This document shows positions 44,501 through 55,416 of a DNA stretch of 64,000 bases, piece after piece. Source of the DNA: Corydoras sp. C115 (lineage: Eukaryota > Chordata > Actinopteri > Siluriformes > Callichthyidae); assembly GCA_019802505.1 (NCBI GenBank), contig JAFMOC010000072.1, positions 832,501 through 896,500 of the forward strand. The letters are read 5' to 3'. The notes under the pieces are model-generated. The model was not told the origin of the DNA. It did not search any database and worked only from the letters and a program-made list of their open reading frames with translations. A program made the position numbers and the translations under genes. Within the stretch, counting starts at the first letter, position 1. Every line of letters begins with the position of its first letter.

Positions 44501-47500
44501 TTGGCTGCTGTCAATTGCCCCTTATCTAAATTGCCCTATTTACATTGCCTCCATATAGTGTGTGAGTGTGGGTGTCTGTGTGAGTGTGGGTATGCCCAGT
44601 GATGGATGAGATCGCTGTCCTGAGTGTTTTTGCTCAGCTCCTGAAGCCTTCTCTCTCATCAATAATAAGATAAGATGAGATTATAAACGAGATAACAGTT
44701 TATAATGGAATGCTGCTGACTATATAAGTCAATATATAAGATAACCAAACCCGCTGCTTATTTTATGAAAAAAAAAAAACATCCCTTTTTCATTTTTTAA
44801 TTAACATCAAGCTTCATCCTGTAGGAGTCTTGAACTCCATCAAAATTGTCATCTTTTATTCTAAGTCTAACATATAGCAAATATATGTAGAGTTTTTTAA
44901 AAAAGGGTTTTGTGAAATGTGCTATAATGTTGTACGCTGTCGTTAATCAGGGGAACGTTGGCCCTGCGGCATTCTGGCTTTTGGCCTTCCTGTTAACCCA
45001 CCCAGATGCAATGAAAGCAGTGAAGAAGGAGATAAGCAGCATTACAGTACCTGGAGCCAAAACACCTGACCCACAACAAAGCACACCTGTGTTTGGTGAG
45101 TTGCACAGATCACTAATCGGAAAGTAGTCAGAGTTTTTAATGTGTGAGTTTATTGGCTGCTGTATATCTTAATGATATTTTACATAAAAGAGCAGAAGCA
45201 GAAATAAAACAGGGTAAGGGAGCTTAATTAAATACAACAGGTTTGTAATTGGTTTCATGTTATAGATGTGTTTTTTAAGAAGTAAGTAAGTAAGTAAGTA
45301 AGTAAACTTTATTTATATAGCACTTTCCATAGGCACAGGCCACAAAGTGCTTTACAAAAGGATAAAACATAAAAAATAAAAGAGAAATAAACAGAATAAA
45401 GGCACAATTTACACCACATAAAACATAAAAAACATAAAAACATAAAAACATAAAAAGCACAACAACAAGTCTTTAACTGTTTTTTAAAAGAGTCCGCAGA
45501 GAAGATTAAAATGGTAAAAATTTAGCGGAAAGTCAGCCAGTGCTGCCTTTTTTTTGTCTTGATATTTCTTTCTTTGGGCTTAAAATGTACACCCCCACTC
45601 CACAAAGACACATACAGACACACACATACACACATACGGACACACAGACAATCCATTGAGAACCTTTAAAGACATTTCTAAGCAATTATATCAACATGTC
45701 ATGGAAATTTTCTTTTAAAGAGAGAACATGTACTTTCACAGTCGAGCTGATTATTTGGCAGATGTTTTGTTTCATACATAACCTCCATGTCTTTGCTTAC
45801 AAATAAATAAATAAAAAACATTAATGTTCCAATAAAAAATTTATTTCATTAAAATGTAATGAATTAATATAACCTCGTTTTTGGGTAGCCTTCAATTAAG
45901 TCTGTGTATGTGCAAGCTTTAAAACGATCCCTGTTCTTCCAATTATAGCATAGTGTGATGCAGTATCCGCCATGACATGAGCACATTACCCACCACTCTG
46001 TGTTACTTTAAACTGTGTCCCAGAGATTAACTTAAAGTACACCATCAGCATACTAAAAATGGAGGAGGCCACAGTCATCAAGGTGTGATTCTTGAAAAAC
46101 TAGTGGTTTTACCATTAAAGGAATTATTAAACACCCCAGCGATCACCTGTTTGACCTATTACCATCTGGCCGACGATATAGGTCACACAAAACTAGAACT
46201 AATAGGTTAAGGAACAGCTTTTATCCAAAAGTCATCACCATGCTGAACAATAGTGAGAATAACTAGCTACCAACTGTTAAAAGTCCACTGTAGCAAAAGA
46301 AATGTGTGCAATACATAACAAGTGCAATATATTCTTGTGAGATGTGCAATACGGGTATTCATATTCATATTGTTGTATATATTATGTCTTATTCCTTTTT
46401 TTATTTTATTTTATTTTATTTAGCTTATTTTACTTAAATTTGTACATTACTAGTAGGGGTGAGCTGCAATATTCGCTGATTCGACGATTCGATTCAGAGA
46501 ACCGTAGTCGACTATGAACCTCATACATTTGGTCGACTATGTAGTCGACTATGAACCTCATAGTCGAATGTACCATTTTGACCAAATGGGGGCGCCCATG
46601 GCTGCTGCTAAGCATTAGTTTTTACATTAAATGTCTTTGTTTTCGTTATATATATAGCCTTTTGTCAAATAAAATCATCCTAATTTCTAGAAAAAAAAAA
46701 AAAGAAAAACAAAAAAAAGGTTTTCTTTTGTTAGAAAAACAAGTAAAATATAAAAAAAAAAATCTTTTTTAAAAACTATGCTTATAGCGCCATCTTGTGG
46801 TGAAATTTTAACTGATTCGACTATAGGGAAAATCTGACGAATCAGATTCGACTACGAAAATCTGTAGTTGAATACAGCCCTAATTACTAGCACCTTTGGA
46901 ATTGCACCCAAATTTCATTGCAATGAAAATTAGAATGACAATAAACGCAATTCTGATTCTGAAACATTTAGTTTCAAGTGTGCTTTTTGTGTGTGGATAT
47001 GTCACTGTCAAAATTCACAGAATTACGTGGTTTCATATAAACTAGTCAGTGTTTTTTTGTTTATTATGTTTCATAATTTTGGGTTTTGGTATTTGTAGAT
47101 AGCACACTGGAGGAGACTCTTCGCCTAACTGCTGCTCCCTTTATCACTCGAGAGGTACTGCAGAACACAGTGCTGCGCATGGCAGATGGACGAGAGTTTA
47201 ATCTGAGGAAGGGTGACCGTGTCTGTCTGTTTCCTTTGATTAGTCCTCAGATGGACCCGGAAATATACCATGAACCTGAGGTACACATAAACACAAACTA
47301 AATCATTTCTTTACTATATTAAAACATAAAGATGGAGGACCAGCTTGATGTTCAAATAAGGAGTGAATTGTGGAGAAAAGAAAGTACACTCTCTTTGAAA
47401 TTGTTTTATGTCTCAGGACATAATAAAAATATCCTTACAGGGTCCTGAATTTTGGTAACTACAACCTTATCGGTTGCTACAGGCCTAAAACAAATCACAT

Positions 47501-50500
47501 TGTTTAATTATTTGTCATCCCAAAATAAGGCCAAATTGTAAATAGGGTGTATACTGTGGTTTACTATATAAATGGGAATTAAGAGACTATGTGGCAGTCC
47601 GGTTTTGTTAATAATACACCCTCGATTAACTGATCATCAAAAAAGCTCCGTTCTCCCCCAGAGGAGATCGCCTACGTAGAAGGGAACTGCGTACGCCGCT
47701 CGCACCTTGTGAGCGTTTCCCGTTAGATCGGCTACGCGGAGAAAGGATGCGTACACCGGTCTGCTGGATGCAACGCTCCCACGAATATAACCTGCGAAGA
47801 AATGCGCAGCGTCGTACCGTGATTGAGCGCGGATGAAGAGTTCAAAGACACTGGGCATAAAAACCAAAACAAGGATTTATTTAGGGGTGAGCTGCAATAT
47901 TCGCTGATTCGCCGATTCGATTCGGAGAACCGTAGTCGACTATGAACCTCATAGTCGAATGTACCATTTTGACCACATGGGGGCGCCCATGGCTGCTGCT
48001 AAGCATTAGTTTTTACATGAAATGTCTTTGTTTTCGTTATATATATAGCCTTTTGTCAAATAAAATCATCATAATTTCTAGAGAAAAAAAGAAAAAAGAA
48101 AAACAAAAAAAAAGGTTTTCTTTTGTTAGAAAAACAAGTAAAATATATAAAAAAAAAAAAACTTTTTTAAAAACTATGCTTATAGCGCCATCTTGTGGTG
48201 AAATTTTAACTGATTCGACTATCAGTCGACTATAGGGAAAATCTGACGAATCAGATTCGACTACAAAAATCTGTAGTTGAATACAGCCCTAGATTTATTA
48301 TTAAAAATGGTGACAGAACAGCAACGGAAAGGGGGCAACAAACGAAACAAACTAACATTGGGCTGTTACCACAAACAAAGACGTGCACAGAATTTAGGGA
48401 ATACGGAACTAAAATACAAAACACACCCAGTCATGTGCACAAAATAAACCAATCACCCAACCGAGTCCGGGAATCACCCAAATGAGGGACAGGTGCAATC
48501 AGCAAATGACAATATTTATTAATGCAGTTTGCTGTTATGGAACATTTAATTCATCTAAACACAATGCCAGTGAGGAAGAATATTAGTGATTTGCTGCCAT
48601 TTGCTGCCATGATGTTAAAGCTAATTCCAAACACATTAAACAGTTGACAACCTTCCACATACTAAGTGTCCTGCTAATTTACCCCAAAACTTTAGAGAAA
48701 TAGCAAAAAATCTACATTGTATATTTCACAAGCCTCAGTTAGCTTGTTGAATTAACAACTTTATAATGGTGCAATTACTACCACACTTATTACAATTACT
48801 ACTACAAGTAGTAAAAAATTACTAAAAGTAGTTTTTAATACAAAATTTAATTGAAACAAATTACTACTACTAAAGACCACAAGTAAGGCTTCATTAGAAG
48901 GGCTGCCAGAAGAAATTATCTTTGTTCTCAACAAGAATACGGCATCATGGCTTAAATTAAATAGTTTCATTAAAAAGAAATCACAAGACGTCTAGAACCA
49001 TGTTTAATTATATTAAAATGAAGATTGCAATACGTCTGGCAAAACCAAAATACACAAGTCACAGTAATGAAAGAGTGATGATTTGTGGTTGCTAGCATGC
49101 TGTTATTTGTATTAAAAAAATCTTTCCCTGTGACATTGGGACTGTATGATACACATGAATTCACTCACACACGGGTGTCTCCTAATAATTTTGTCCATAT
49201 AGTATACGTTATGAACAGAGCGGCTGTGATACAAATAAATCAGCAAAACATGTCCACACCTGCCCCTGGTTTGCAAACATGGGATAATGTTTGTGGGTAT
49301 AGGTTGAATGCGTTGTTGTTTAAAAGAACAAAGTGGCCTGCTATTGGAAATCAACATTTGAAACCTCTTTGTTCTTTAGAAAGCCCTATTGTGTTGTTGA
49401 ACATCATTCAAGTCTTCAAAAGGATTGTTGGGTTACATAAAAAAAAGACTGTGTCCTCTCCCTCTCTTCACACACAGACACACGCCACGGATTAACCCCT
49501 GGGAGGGTTTAACCCAGAACATGGGGCAGCCTCAGGATTTACTTACACTGCTAATAGATAGAAGCTAATTGGCGGAAACGCCTAGTTACAGGTCTGCGTC
49601 ACAGACTCCATTACTCCGACAAAGCTATCGGTTTGGAAAATCTGCCCACATGACGTCTTTCTGCAACGCAACAGTGACCTGACTGCACTTTTGATGTCAG
49701 ATGAAACAAATTAAACTACCTGTGTTTGTAAAAATACCGACTAATTAATATGTTCTGTATTTTTTTTTCATGACAGAACTTTAAATACGACAGGTTTCTG
49801 AACACGGACGGAACTGTGAAAAGAGAGTTCTCTAAAGGTGGAAGAAAGCTGAAGTATTACACCATGCCGTGGGGAGCAGGGGCCAATGCGTGTGTGGGAA
49901 AACCTTTTGCCATACAGTCTCTCAGACAGTAAGTGCCTTTAGAGATATTAGTGTAGGATGAGCGAGATTAGTGTCGATGAACATACACTCACTCAGATCA
50001 TTAATAAGCTTGTTGAAAAGAGGCTAATCCACCTGTTGCATATACAAGAATCATCTGAAGAGGTTCCATCCTTTCCTAGCGTGTAAGCACAGAACATCTA
50101 TCTGCCCAGATTTACACCGACACGTTTTAATCATCGACTGAAGAAGTAGTGAAACATTCTTACGATCCATATATTATCCATCTCGTTAAACACACGCTTA
50201 AGGAAAAATGTAGGTAGTTTATTAAAATGACTTTTGTTTATTGAGGTGTCAAATGATTAATTACAGGGATTTCACAGACTTTATAAACAAATCTCCTGTA
50301 GGTGTTTTTTTAATATAAATCTATGAAGACCTTACAGTTAAAATAACCAAATAGAGGAACATGCCAAATATCTTGCATTTGTTAAAGAATTTCTCAGAAT
50401 GCTTTTTATTGGTACAAAATTCTGCATGCCTTTTCATGCCTCTAGTTAATAAAACAGTAAATGAATAAATTGACTTTGATATGCTATAGTATAAGATGTT

Positions 50501-51639
50501 GTGCTTTTTAGAAATAAAAGCAGATTTTGGAGGGAGAAGTGAACTGCAATTCCTAAATCTTAGACCTCACTACTGAAATGTCTGTACACCAGAACTCCGA
50601 ACTAATGAGATCATAAAGTATTACTATTGATTTTACATATATTGATGACAATTCTCACCCCGCTGATTGACATTATAATTAGTACTTACTGGGTAAAGGA
50701 TAATAAAGAAATAATAGAATAAGCTAGAAAGCTGTTACATCAAAGCTGTCAACTCTTCAGATTGATTAGAGCATATTTGTTTTATATTTAAACCTCAAAA
50801 TAAGTTTAATGGGAATTATGTATATAGTGATTACAGTAATTATTAATCACTGAATACATACAATTATCCACTACCCTAATACCTCCTCTGTGAGGGTCCT
50901 GATCCTCAGAACTTACTAAAGTGAACTAACAAAATATGTAGAGATGGAATACAGTCTGTGAGTGTAGAACTACAAATATATGATCAGTGGAAATATAAAA
51001 ACTGACAGTGAGTGTCAAACTGAAGAGATGTACGGTAATGATATGGCTGTTGAGTGTGTGTGTATATATATATATTCATTCATTCATTCATTCATTATCT
51101 CCCGCTTTATCCTCTATTAGGGTCGCGGGGGGGTTCCCCATGCCCATCCAGGGGAGAACGTTTCAGGCGCTGGGCAGATACACCCAGGACAGGGCGCCAA
51201 TCCATCGCTGGGCACACACTCACTCACACACACACACTATATGGGGCAATTAGGATAATTCAATTGACTTGATCCATGTTTTTGGACTGTGGGTGGAAAC
51301 CGGAGAACCCGGAGGAAACCCACGCGGACACGGGGAGAACATGGAAACTCCACCCAGATGGGGATTCGAACCGGGAATCCCTAACGCTGAGAGGCGAACG
51401 TGCTAAACCACTAAGCCACCGTGCCGCCATGTATATAGATGTACACAACATCTTCCTTTCTTTTGTTTTTTTCTTTCAGGTTTGTGATTCTGATTCTGTC
51501 TCACCTGGACATTGAACTATGTGATCCTAAAGCTAATGTTCCCGAAGTGGATACCAGCCGTTATGGTTTTGGAATGGTGCAGCCAAACAATGAACTTCCA
51601 ATACGGTATAGGTTCAGAGAGAAGCCTATGAACCAATAA
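30916..51639 (+). CDS. ptgis: Prostacyclin synthase (cytochrome P450 8A1)
   Basis: PTGIS isomerises prostaglandin H2 to prostacyclin at the ER membrane. Exons: 30916-30986, 33466-33589, 35362-35534, 38403-38549, 39029-39156, 41016-41191, 44951-45095, 47099-47280, 49777-49928, 51480-51639; all phases agree, giving 485 aa (human 500). Residues 2-20 form an N-terminal membrane anchor followed by SSRRR. Next come EPPLDKGFIPWLGHALEFGK and GRYVTVLLDPHSYDAV, family hallmarks. The I-helix region TQGNVGPAAFW carries Asn275 where ordinary P450s have the acid-alcohol pair, as in human PTGIS (Asn287), fitting an isomerase that needs no O2 or reductase. ETLR (327-330) is the ExxR motif; PWGAGANACVG holds the haem-thiolate Cys421. 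A second ATG directly follows the first. The introns are filled with SINEs and MITEs. Complete and apparently functional. Confidence 0.97.
31068..31325. repeat. 61-bp minisatellite in ptgis intron 1
   Basis: About four tandem AT-rich units of 61 bp (core TAACTAAATTAACTTAGTTA), with few differences between units. Confidence 0.93.
31547..31839 (-). mobile_element. SINE with internal deletion
   Basis: Flanked by CAGTATAACTCTAT at 31533-31546 and 31840-31853. The first part of the family-specific 3' region is missing. Confidence 0.9.
31915..32253 (+). mobile_element. SINE with 12-bp target duplication
   Basis: Flanked by ATAATAATCACA at 31903-31914 and 32254-32265. Confidence 0.92.
32526..32632 (-). 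mobile_element. SINE fragment, old
   Basis: Tail and CA-rich region only, strongly diverged. Confidence 0.55.
32640..33465. other. ptgis intron 1 sequence
   Basis: AT-rich, no repeat recognised with confidence; ends in the pyrimidine tract of the exon 2 acceptor. Confidence 0.4.
33640..34070. mobile_element. Possible decayed Tc1-type transposon
   Basis: The text near both ends (TTTTTGGACACACTTATTAG; AATACCTTTGTCCATGTAGT) resembles termini of fish Tc1-like elements ('ttttggacacac', 'cttttgtccatatagt'). No open frame. Confidence 0.35.
34071..35361. other. ptgis intron 2 sequence
   Basis: AT-rich; a Tc1-like terminus scrap near 34556-34600, a short (TA)n at 34744-34762 and a directly repeated AATCCTATTTTAATTTAACA block at 34470-34530. 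No gene. Confidence 0.4.
35680..35848 (-). mobile_element. SINE, truncated
   Basis: Tail and middle only; it stops at GAGCATTCAAT where the next copy starts. Confidence 0.72.
35849..36150 (-). mobile_element. SINE, diverged, head missing
   Basis: Tail and core recognisable, with a small internal expansion of CACACAGACACAC. Confidence 0.75.
36290..36838. mobile_element. Nonautonomous Tc1/mariner-type element
   Basis: Begins CAGTGATACC and ends GGTATCACTG (inverted terminal repeats), flanked by TA dinucleotides (36288-36289, 36839-36840). Repeats of TTCGAGAACCGA-type sequence lie just inside both ends. About 550 bp without a transposase. Confidence 0.72.
37065..37319 (+). mobile_element. SINE with deletion and poly-C expansion
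   Basis: Head joined directly to the 3' half; flanked by GATAGACTATA on both sides. A 46-bp C run replaces the CTCCCCTGG region. Confidence 0.85.
37233..37278. repeat. Uninterrupted poly-C tract (46 bp)
   Basis: 46 consecutive C by count, inside a SINE in ptgis intron 3. Confidence 0.9.
37354..37446. repeat. (TA)n microsatellite
   Basis: About 46 TA units. Confidence 0.95.
37447..38402. other. ptgis intron 3 sequence
   Basis: AT-rich, no gene or clear repeat recognised. Confidence 0.4.
39169..39547 (-). mobile_element. SINE immediately after ptgis exon 5
   Basis: The tail starts only 12 nt past the exon 5 donor. An extra roughly 40-bp segment (TAACATGCATTG... at 39233) sits where other copies read GGTTCCC. 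Confidence 0.85.
39554..39622. repeat. (TA)n microsatellite
   Basis: About 34 TA units directly behind the SINE. Confidence 0.95.
39623..40320. other. ptgis intron 5 sequence
   Basis: No repeat or gene recognised. Confidence 0.4.
40326..40675 (+). mobile_element. SINE, full length
   Basis: Complete copy in ptgis intron 5, sense orientation to the gene. Confidence 0.92.
41479..41585. repeat. (TA)n microsatellite
   Basis: About 50 TA units with one interruption. MITE copy D is inserted at its right end. Confidence 0.95.
41586..41912. mobile_element. hAT-type MITE, copy D, internally deleted
   Basis: Left end normal. The right subterminal region is missing but the last CCCCTA and the target duplication ATATATAG (41578-41585, 41913-41920) are intact. 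Confidence 0.9.
41921..42515. other. ptgis intron 6 sequence
   Basis: Unique-looking, no gene seen. Confidence 0.4.
42516..42686 (-). mobile_element. SINE fragment, old
   Basis: Tail and CA-rich part only, diverged. Confidence 0.65.
43129..43553 (+). repeat. Inverted duplication, arm 1
   Basis: About 420 bp of otherwise unique sequence that reappears inverted at 54146-54859. Shared anchors include GGATTAGTTACTCATGGGTC and ATTTACATCAGTGTATTG. Arm 1 runs straight into the SINE at 43549. Confidence 0.85.
43549..43855 (-). mobile_element. SINE, head truncated
   Basis: Tail to core; head lost after GGGAATCCCTAGAGG. Adjoins inverted-duplication arm 1. Confidence 0.87.
44074..44368 (-). mobile_element. 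SINE, head missing
   Basis: Ends at CTCCACCCAGATT; the tRNA-like head is absent. Confidence 0.87.
44470..44660 (+). mobile_element. SINE fragment, old
   Basis: Core to 3' part, heavily diverged with duplicated TGTGTGAGTGTGGG. Confidence 0.6.
45287..45480. repeat. (AAGT)n plus retroposon-tail-like repeat
   Basis: (AAGT)n followed by AAACTTTATTTATATAGCAC and CACAAAGTGCTTTACAA, a motif common at fish retroposon ends, then an A-rich stretch. Confidence 0.55.
45481..46124. other. ptgis intron 7 sequence
   Basis: A small ACACAC region near 45605-45650; no gene recognised. Confidence 0.4.
46125..46970 (+). mobile_element. Non-LTR retrotransposon 3' end, split by a MITE
   Basis: One frame gives FDLLPSGRRYRSHKTRTNRLRNSFYPKVITMLN, the usual end of a fish LINE ORF2, then a 3' tail (TTTCATTGCAATGAAAAT ... 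ACAATAAACGCAATTCTGAT) that resumes after the MITE at 46454-46882. Confidence 0.65.
46454..46882. mobile_element. hAT-type MITE, copy E
   Basis: Opposite orientation to copies A-D. Target duplication ATTACTAG at 46446-46453 and 46883-46890. Inserted in a LINE tail. A roughly 28-bp extra segment near 46525 repeats the GTCGACTATGAACCTCAT block, and one GTCGACTGATA block is missing at the other end. Confidence 0.92.
47640..48508 (-). mobile_element. LTR-like block, diverged, hosting a MITE
   Basis: CG-rich relative to its surroundings. Read on the minus strand it has an order resembling the solo LTR at 28219 (GGTTGGGTG, TTGTGCAC, TTTAGTTCCG, GTGCACGTCTTTGTTTGTG, then AATAAA and a CG-rich end). 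Exact termini and a target duplication were not found. Confidence 0.5.
47882..48291. mobile_element. hAT-type MITE, copy F
   Basis: Same orientation as copy E. Target duplication GATTTATT at 47874-47881 and 48292-48299. It lies inside the LTR-like block near its AATAAA. Confidence 0.92.
48509..49776. other. ptgis intron 8 sequence
   Basis: Mostly unique. A Tc1-like terminus scrap near 49165-49205 (GGGTGTCTCCTAATAATTTT, GTCCATATAGTATACG). The plus-strand open frame at 49085-49495 has no recognisable domain. Confidence 0.4.
49929..51073. other. ptgis intron 9 sequence
   Basis: AT-rich unique sequence, no gene. Confidence 0.4.
51074..51428 (-). mobile_element. SINE, full length, near ptgis exon 10
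   Basis: Complete copy ending about 50 nt before the exon 10 acceptor. Confidence 0.92.
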
Positions 51640-51640
51640 A
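51635..51640 (+). promoter_or_regulatory. AATAAA overlapping the ptgis stop codon
   Basis: The stop TAA (51637-51639) lies inside an AATAAA. A second AATAAA at 52057-52062 is the more likely polyA signal for a normal 3' UTR. Confidence 0.4.
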
Positions 51641-52750
<1,110 letters not shown>

Positions 52751-52964
52751 GGTTTTATGATGAGAGGTAGATCAACTATTGTAAGGTTTTTTAATGTGTA
52801 ATTGTAAAGTTCATCTATCAGGTAAACGGAATCGCTAAAGATATGTATTAATAAAGTGACTTAATAAAGTTAATGTACTGTAAACTCAGTGTGAACTTTA
52901 AGTGATGGCAATTAATGAAATTTATTACTGTAGTAGGTCACATTGGTGACAATTTATATAGCGG

Positions 52965-53110
52965 AAATTTAGAGCAGCCAATTAAATGTTTTTGGACTGT
53001 GGGAGGAAACCCACCCAGATCGGGTTTAAAACCCGAATAATTCTGCTCTTGATGGGCATGGGAAACAACCCAGCAACCCTAGGAAAGGACTAAGCGGAAG
53101 ATAAATTAAT
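52965..53110. mobile_element. SINE scraps in opposite orientations
   Basis: A minus-strand core piece (to about 53052) is fused to a plus-strand tail piece (from about 53050). Confidence 0.55.
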
Positions 53111-53126
53111 TGAATTGAGAGAGGGG

Positions 53127-53771
53127 CGGCACGGGGGCTTAATTGTTAGCACATTGCTTCTCAGCGCTGGGGATCAAGGTTTAAATTTAAATCTGGGTGG
53201 AGTTTCCATGTTCTCTCTGTGTCCACGTGGGTTTCCTCCGGGTTCTCTGGTTTACTCCCATCCATCCATCCATCCATTATCATCCGCTTTATCCTCTATT
53301 AGGGTCACAGGGGGGAGGAGAATGTTTCGGGCGCTGGGCATATACACCCAGGACAGGACGCCAATCTATCACACACTCACTCACACTCTATATGGGGTAA
53401 TTTGGAGAATTCAATTGACCTTGATCCATGTTTTTGTGGGAGGAAACCGGAGAACCCGGAGGAAACCCATGAGGAGACAGGGAGAACATGGAAACTCCAC
53501 CCAGATTGGGATTTGAACCGGGAATCCCTAGCGCTGAGAGGAGAACATGCTACCCACTAAGCAACCGTGCCGCTCCGGTTTACTCCCGCAGTCCAAAAAC
53601 ATGGATTTGAGGTCTGTGAGTGTGTGCCCAGTGATAGATTGGCACCCTGTCCTGGGTGTATCTGACCACCACCCCAGCATCAATCTTCCATGGATGGGCA
53701 TAGGGGTGTGTGTCCCCCCGCGACCCTAACAGAGGATTAAGTGGAATGAATGAATGAATGAATGAATGAAG
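53127..53771 (+). mobile_element. SINE split by another SINE
   Basis: Left part 53127-53259 and right part 53577-53771 make one plus-strand copy. Confidence 0.85.
53260..53576 (-). mobile_element. SINE inserted in a SINE
   Basis: Minus-strand copy flanked by GGTTTACTCCC of the host SINE (53249-53259, 53577-53587). Confidence 0.87.
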
Positions 53772-53869
53772 TAAGACAAAGAGAGAGAAAATAAAAAAGT
53801 GGAATCCAAAAAAAAACTGAGAATGAGAGGCAGACATATTAAGAGATGGATGATCATGATTTAATAGCG

Positions 53870-54150
53870 CTGGGTGGAGTTTCCATGTTCTCCCCGTGTC
53901 CGTATGGGCTTCCTCCGGGTTCTCCGGTTTCCTCCCACAGTCCAAAAACATGGATCAAGTCAATTTGAATTCTCCAAGTTGCCCCATATAGAGTGTGTCT
54001 GTGTGAGTGAGTGTGTGCCCAGCGATGGATTGGCGCCCTGTCCTGGGTCTATCTTCCCAGCGCCCGAGACGTTCTTCCCTGGATGGGCATGGGGAACCCC
54101 ACCGCGACCCTAATAGAGGATAAAGCGGAAGATAATGGATGGATGGATAG
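53870..54150 (+). mobile_element. SINE, head truncated
   Basis: Begins GCGCTGGGTGGAG and ends GGATGGATGG next to inverted-duplication arm 2, mirroring the SINE at 43549-43855. Confidence 0.87.
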
Positions 54151-54859
54151 ACGCTAAACAATACACTGATGTAAATACTAAAAGGTAGTGACCCATGAGT
54201 AACTAATCCATATGATGTTAAGAAAAGGCAAATCATCGGTACTTAATTGGATTTGACTAAATAAGAAATATAAGCAAATAGTTGATGCACCAAAACACGA
54301 AAAATAAATAATTATAAAGTTTAAATCAAGCTAATTATTATGCCCCACTTTAAAATCACATATCACGAACCTTTAGATTTAATTTTCGATTTTTAGGATC
54401 AATCATCACATGAACAAAAACTATTGGCACAAAATGAAAAGCATTCCTTTTCTAAATAATAATTTTCAGATCTGTATGTAACTCATCCATTCATTATCTC
54501 CCGCTTTATCCTCTATTAGGGTCGCGGTGGGGTTCCCCATGCCCATCCAGGGGAGAACGTCTCGGGCGCCGGGCAGATAGACCCAGGACAGGGCGCCAAT
54601 CCATCGCTGGGTACACAATCACACACTCAAATACACTCTATATAGGGCAATTTAGAGAACTCAATTAACTTGAGCCATGTTTTTGGACTGTGGGAGGAAA
54701 CCGGAGAACCCGGAGGAAACCCACGCGGACACGGGGAGAACATGGAAACTCCACCCAGATGTGTTAAACCACTAAGCCACTGTGCCGCCTCTGTATGTAA
54801 CTATGGAGGGTTAATTATATTAATTATTTAAAGAATGACATTTATGTTATATATATTTA
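54146..54859 (-). repeat. Inverted duplication, arm 2
   Basis: Inverted copy of 43129-43553, interrupted by a SINE at 54484-54790. By eye clearly alignable throughout with scattered substitutions and small indels. Confidence 0.85.
54484..54790 (-). mobile_element. SINE inserted in duplication arm 2
   Basis: Flanked by CTGTATGTAACT at 54472-54483 and 54791-54802. Absent from arm 1, so it is younger than the duplication. Part of the head is deleted. Confidence 0.9.
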
Positions 54860-54969
54860 GCAAAGTGCCCAGCGCCCGAAACGTTCTCCCCTGGATGGGC
54901 ATGGGGAACCCCCCACCGCGACCCTGATAGAGGATAAAGCGGGAGATAATGGATGGATGGATGGATGGA
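54859..54969 (+). mobile_element. SINE 3' fragment
   Basis: GTGCCCAGCGCCCGAAACG to the (GGAT)n tail; it cuts off duplication arm 2. Confidence 0.82.
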
Positions 54970-55099
54970 TTTAATAGTGTCAGACATTTAGAGAAGGAAA
55001 ACTGACCTGGAAAAGTGAAAGATTGAGTCTAAAATGTGTAAGGCAGCAGGAGAAAAGTTGTGACTGTGCGACAGAGAGTTTGAGGTTGAGAGAGAGAGT

Positions 55100-55416
55100 C
55101 TGGGAGTTGTGATGCTGAGCACCTCCGCCCCTCTGCAGATGGAGCGGAGCGGAAGCTGCAGCCGTCAAACACACTTAGTCTCGATCAGCAAGTGGAGAGC
55201 GCAGAGAGGTCGGTGGATCTGTGAGCACTTGTTGATGATGTTTGAATTTTAGGAGGAGCATGGAAAGGGCCATTCTGAGCTCGGACGTGTCGAGAAAGCG
55301 CCGATGCTCCGGAGACCGGGAGGAAAGCCGAGCAGCTCAGCCGTCAGCCTCCTCCTGAAGAAGCAGCCTGCTCCATCTGCATGTCCTGCGCCTCCATCCC
55401 GCCCGATCACACAGCA
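55100..55416 (+). promoter_or_regulatory. Candidate kcnb1 promoter and 5' noncoding exon
   Basis: A CG-rich, repeat-free stretch ending in a good donor (AGCA|GTGAGT, intron from 55417). It lies upstream of the acceptor at 57671 that opens the kcnb1 coding exon. It holds a 32-codon uORF (55260-55358). The exon's start and its link to kcnb1 are inferred. Confidence 0.45.

Noticed and set aside
47637..47867. 76-aa minus-strand ORF in CG-rich sequence
   Set aside because: It lies in an LTR-like block and does not resemble a known protein.
49085..49495. 136-aa ORF in ptgis intron 8
   Set aside because: It overlaps a Tc1-like terminus scrap and simple sequence; no domain is seen.
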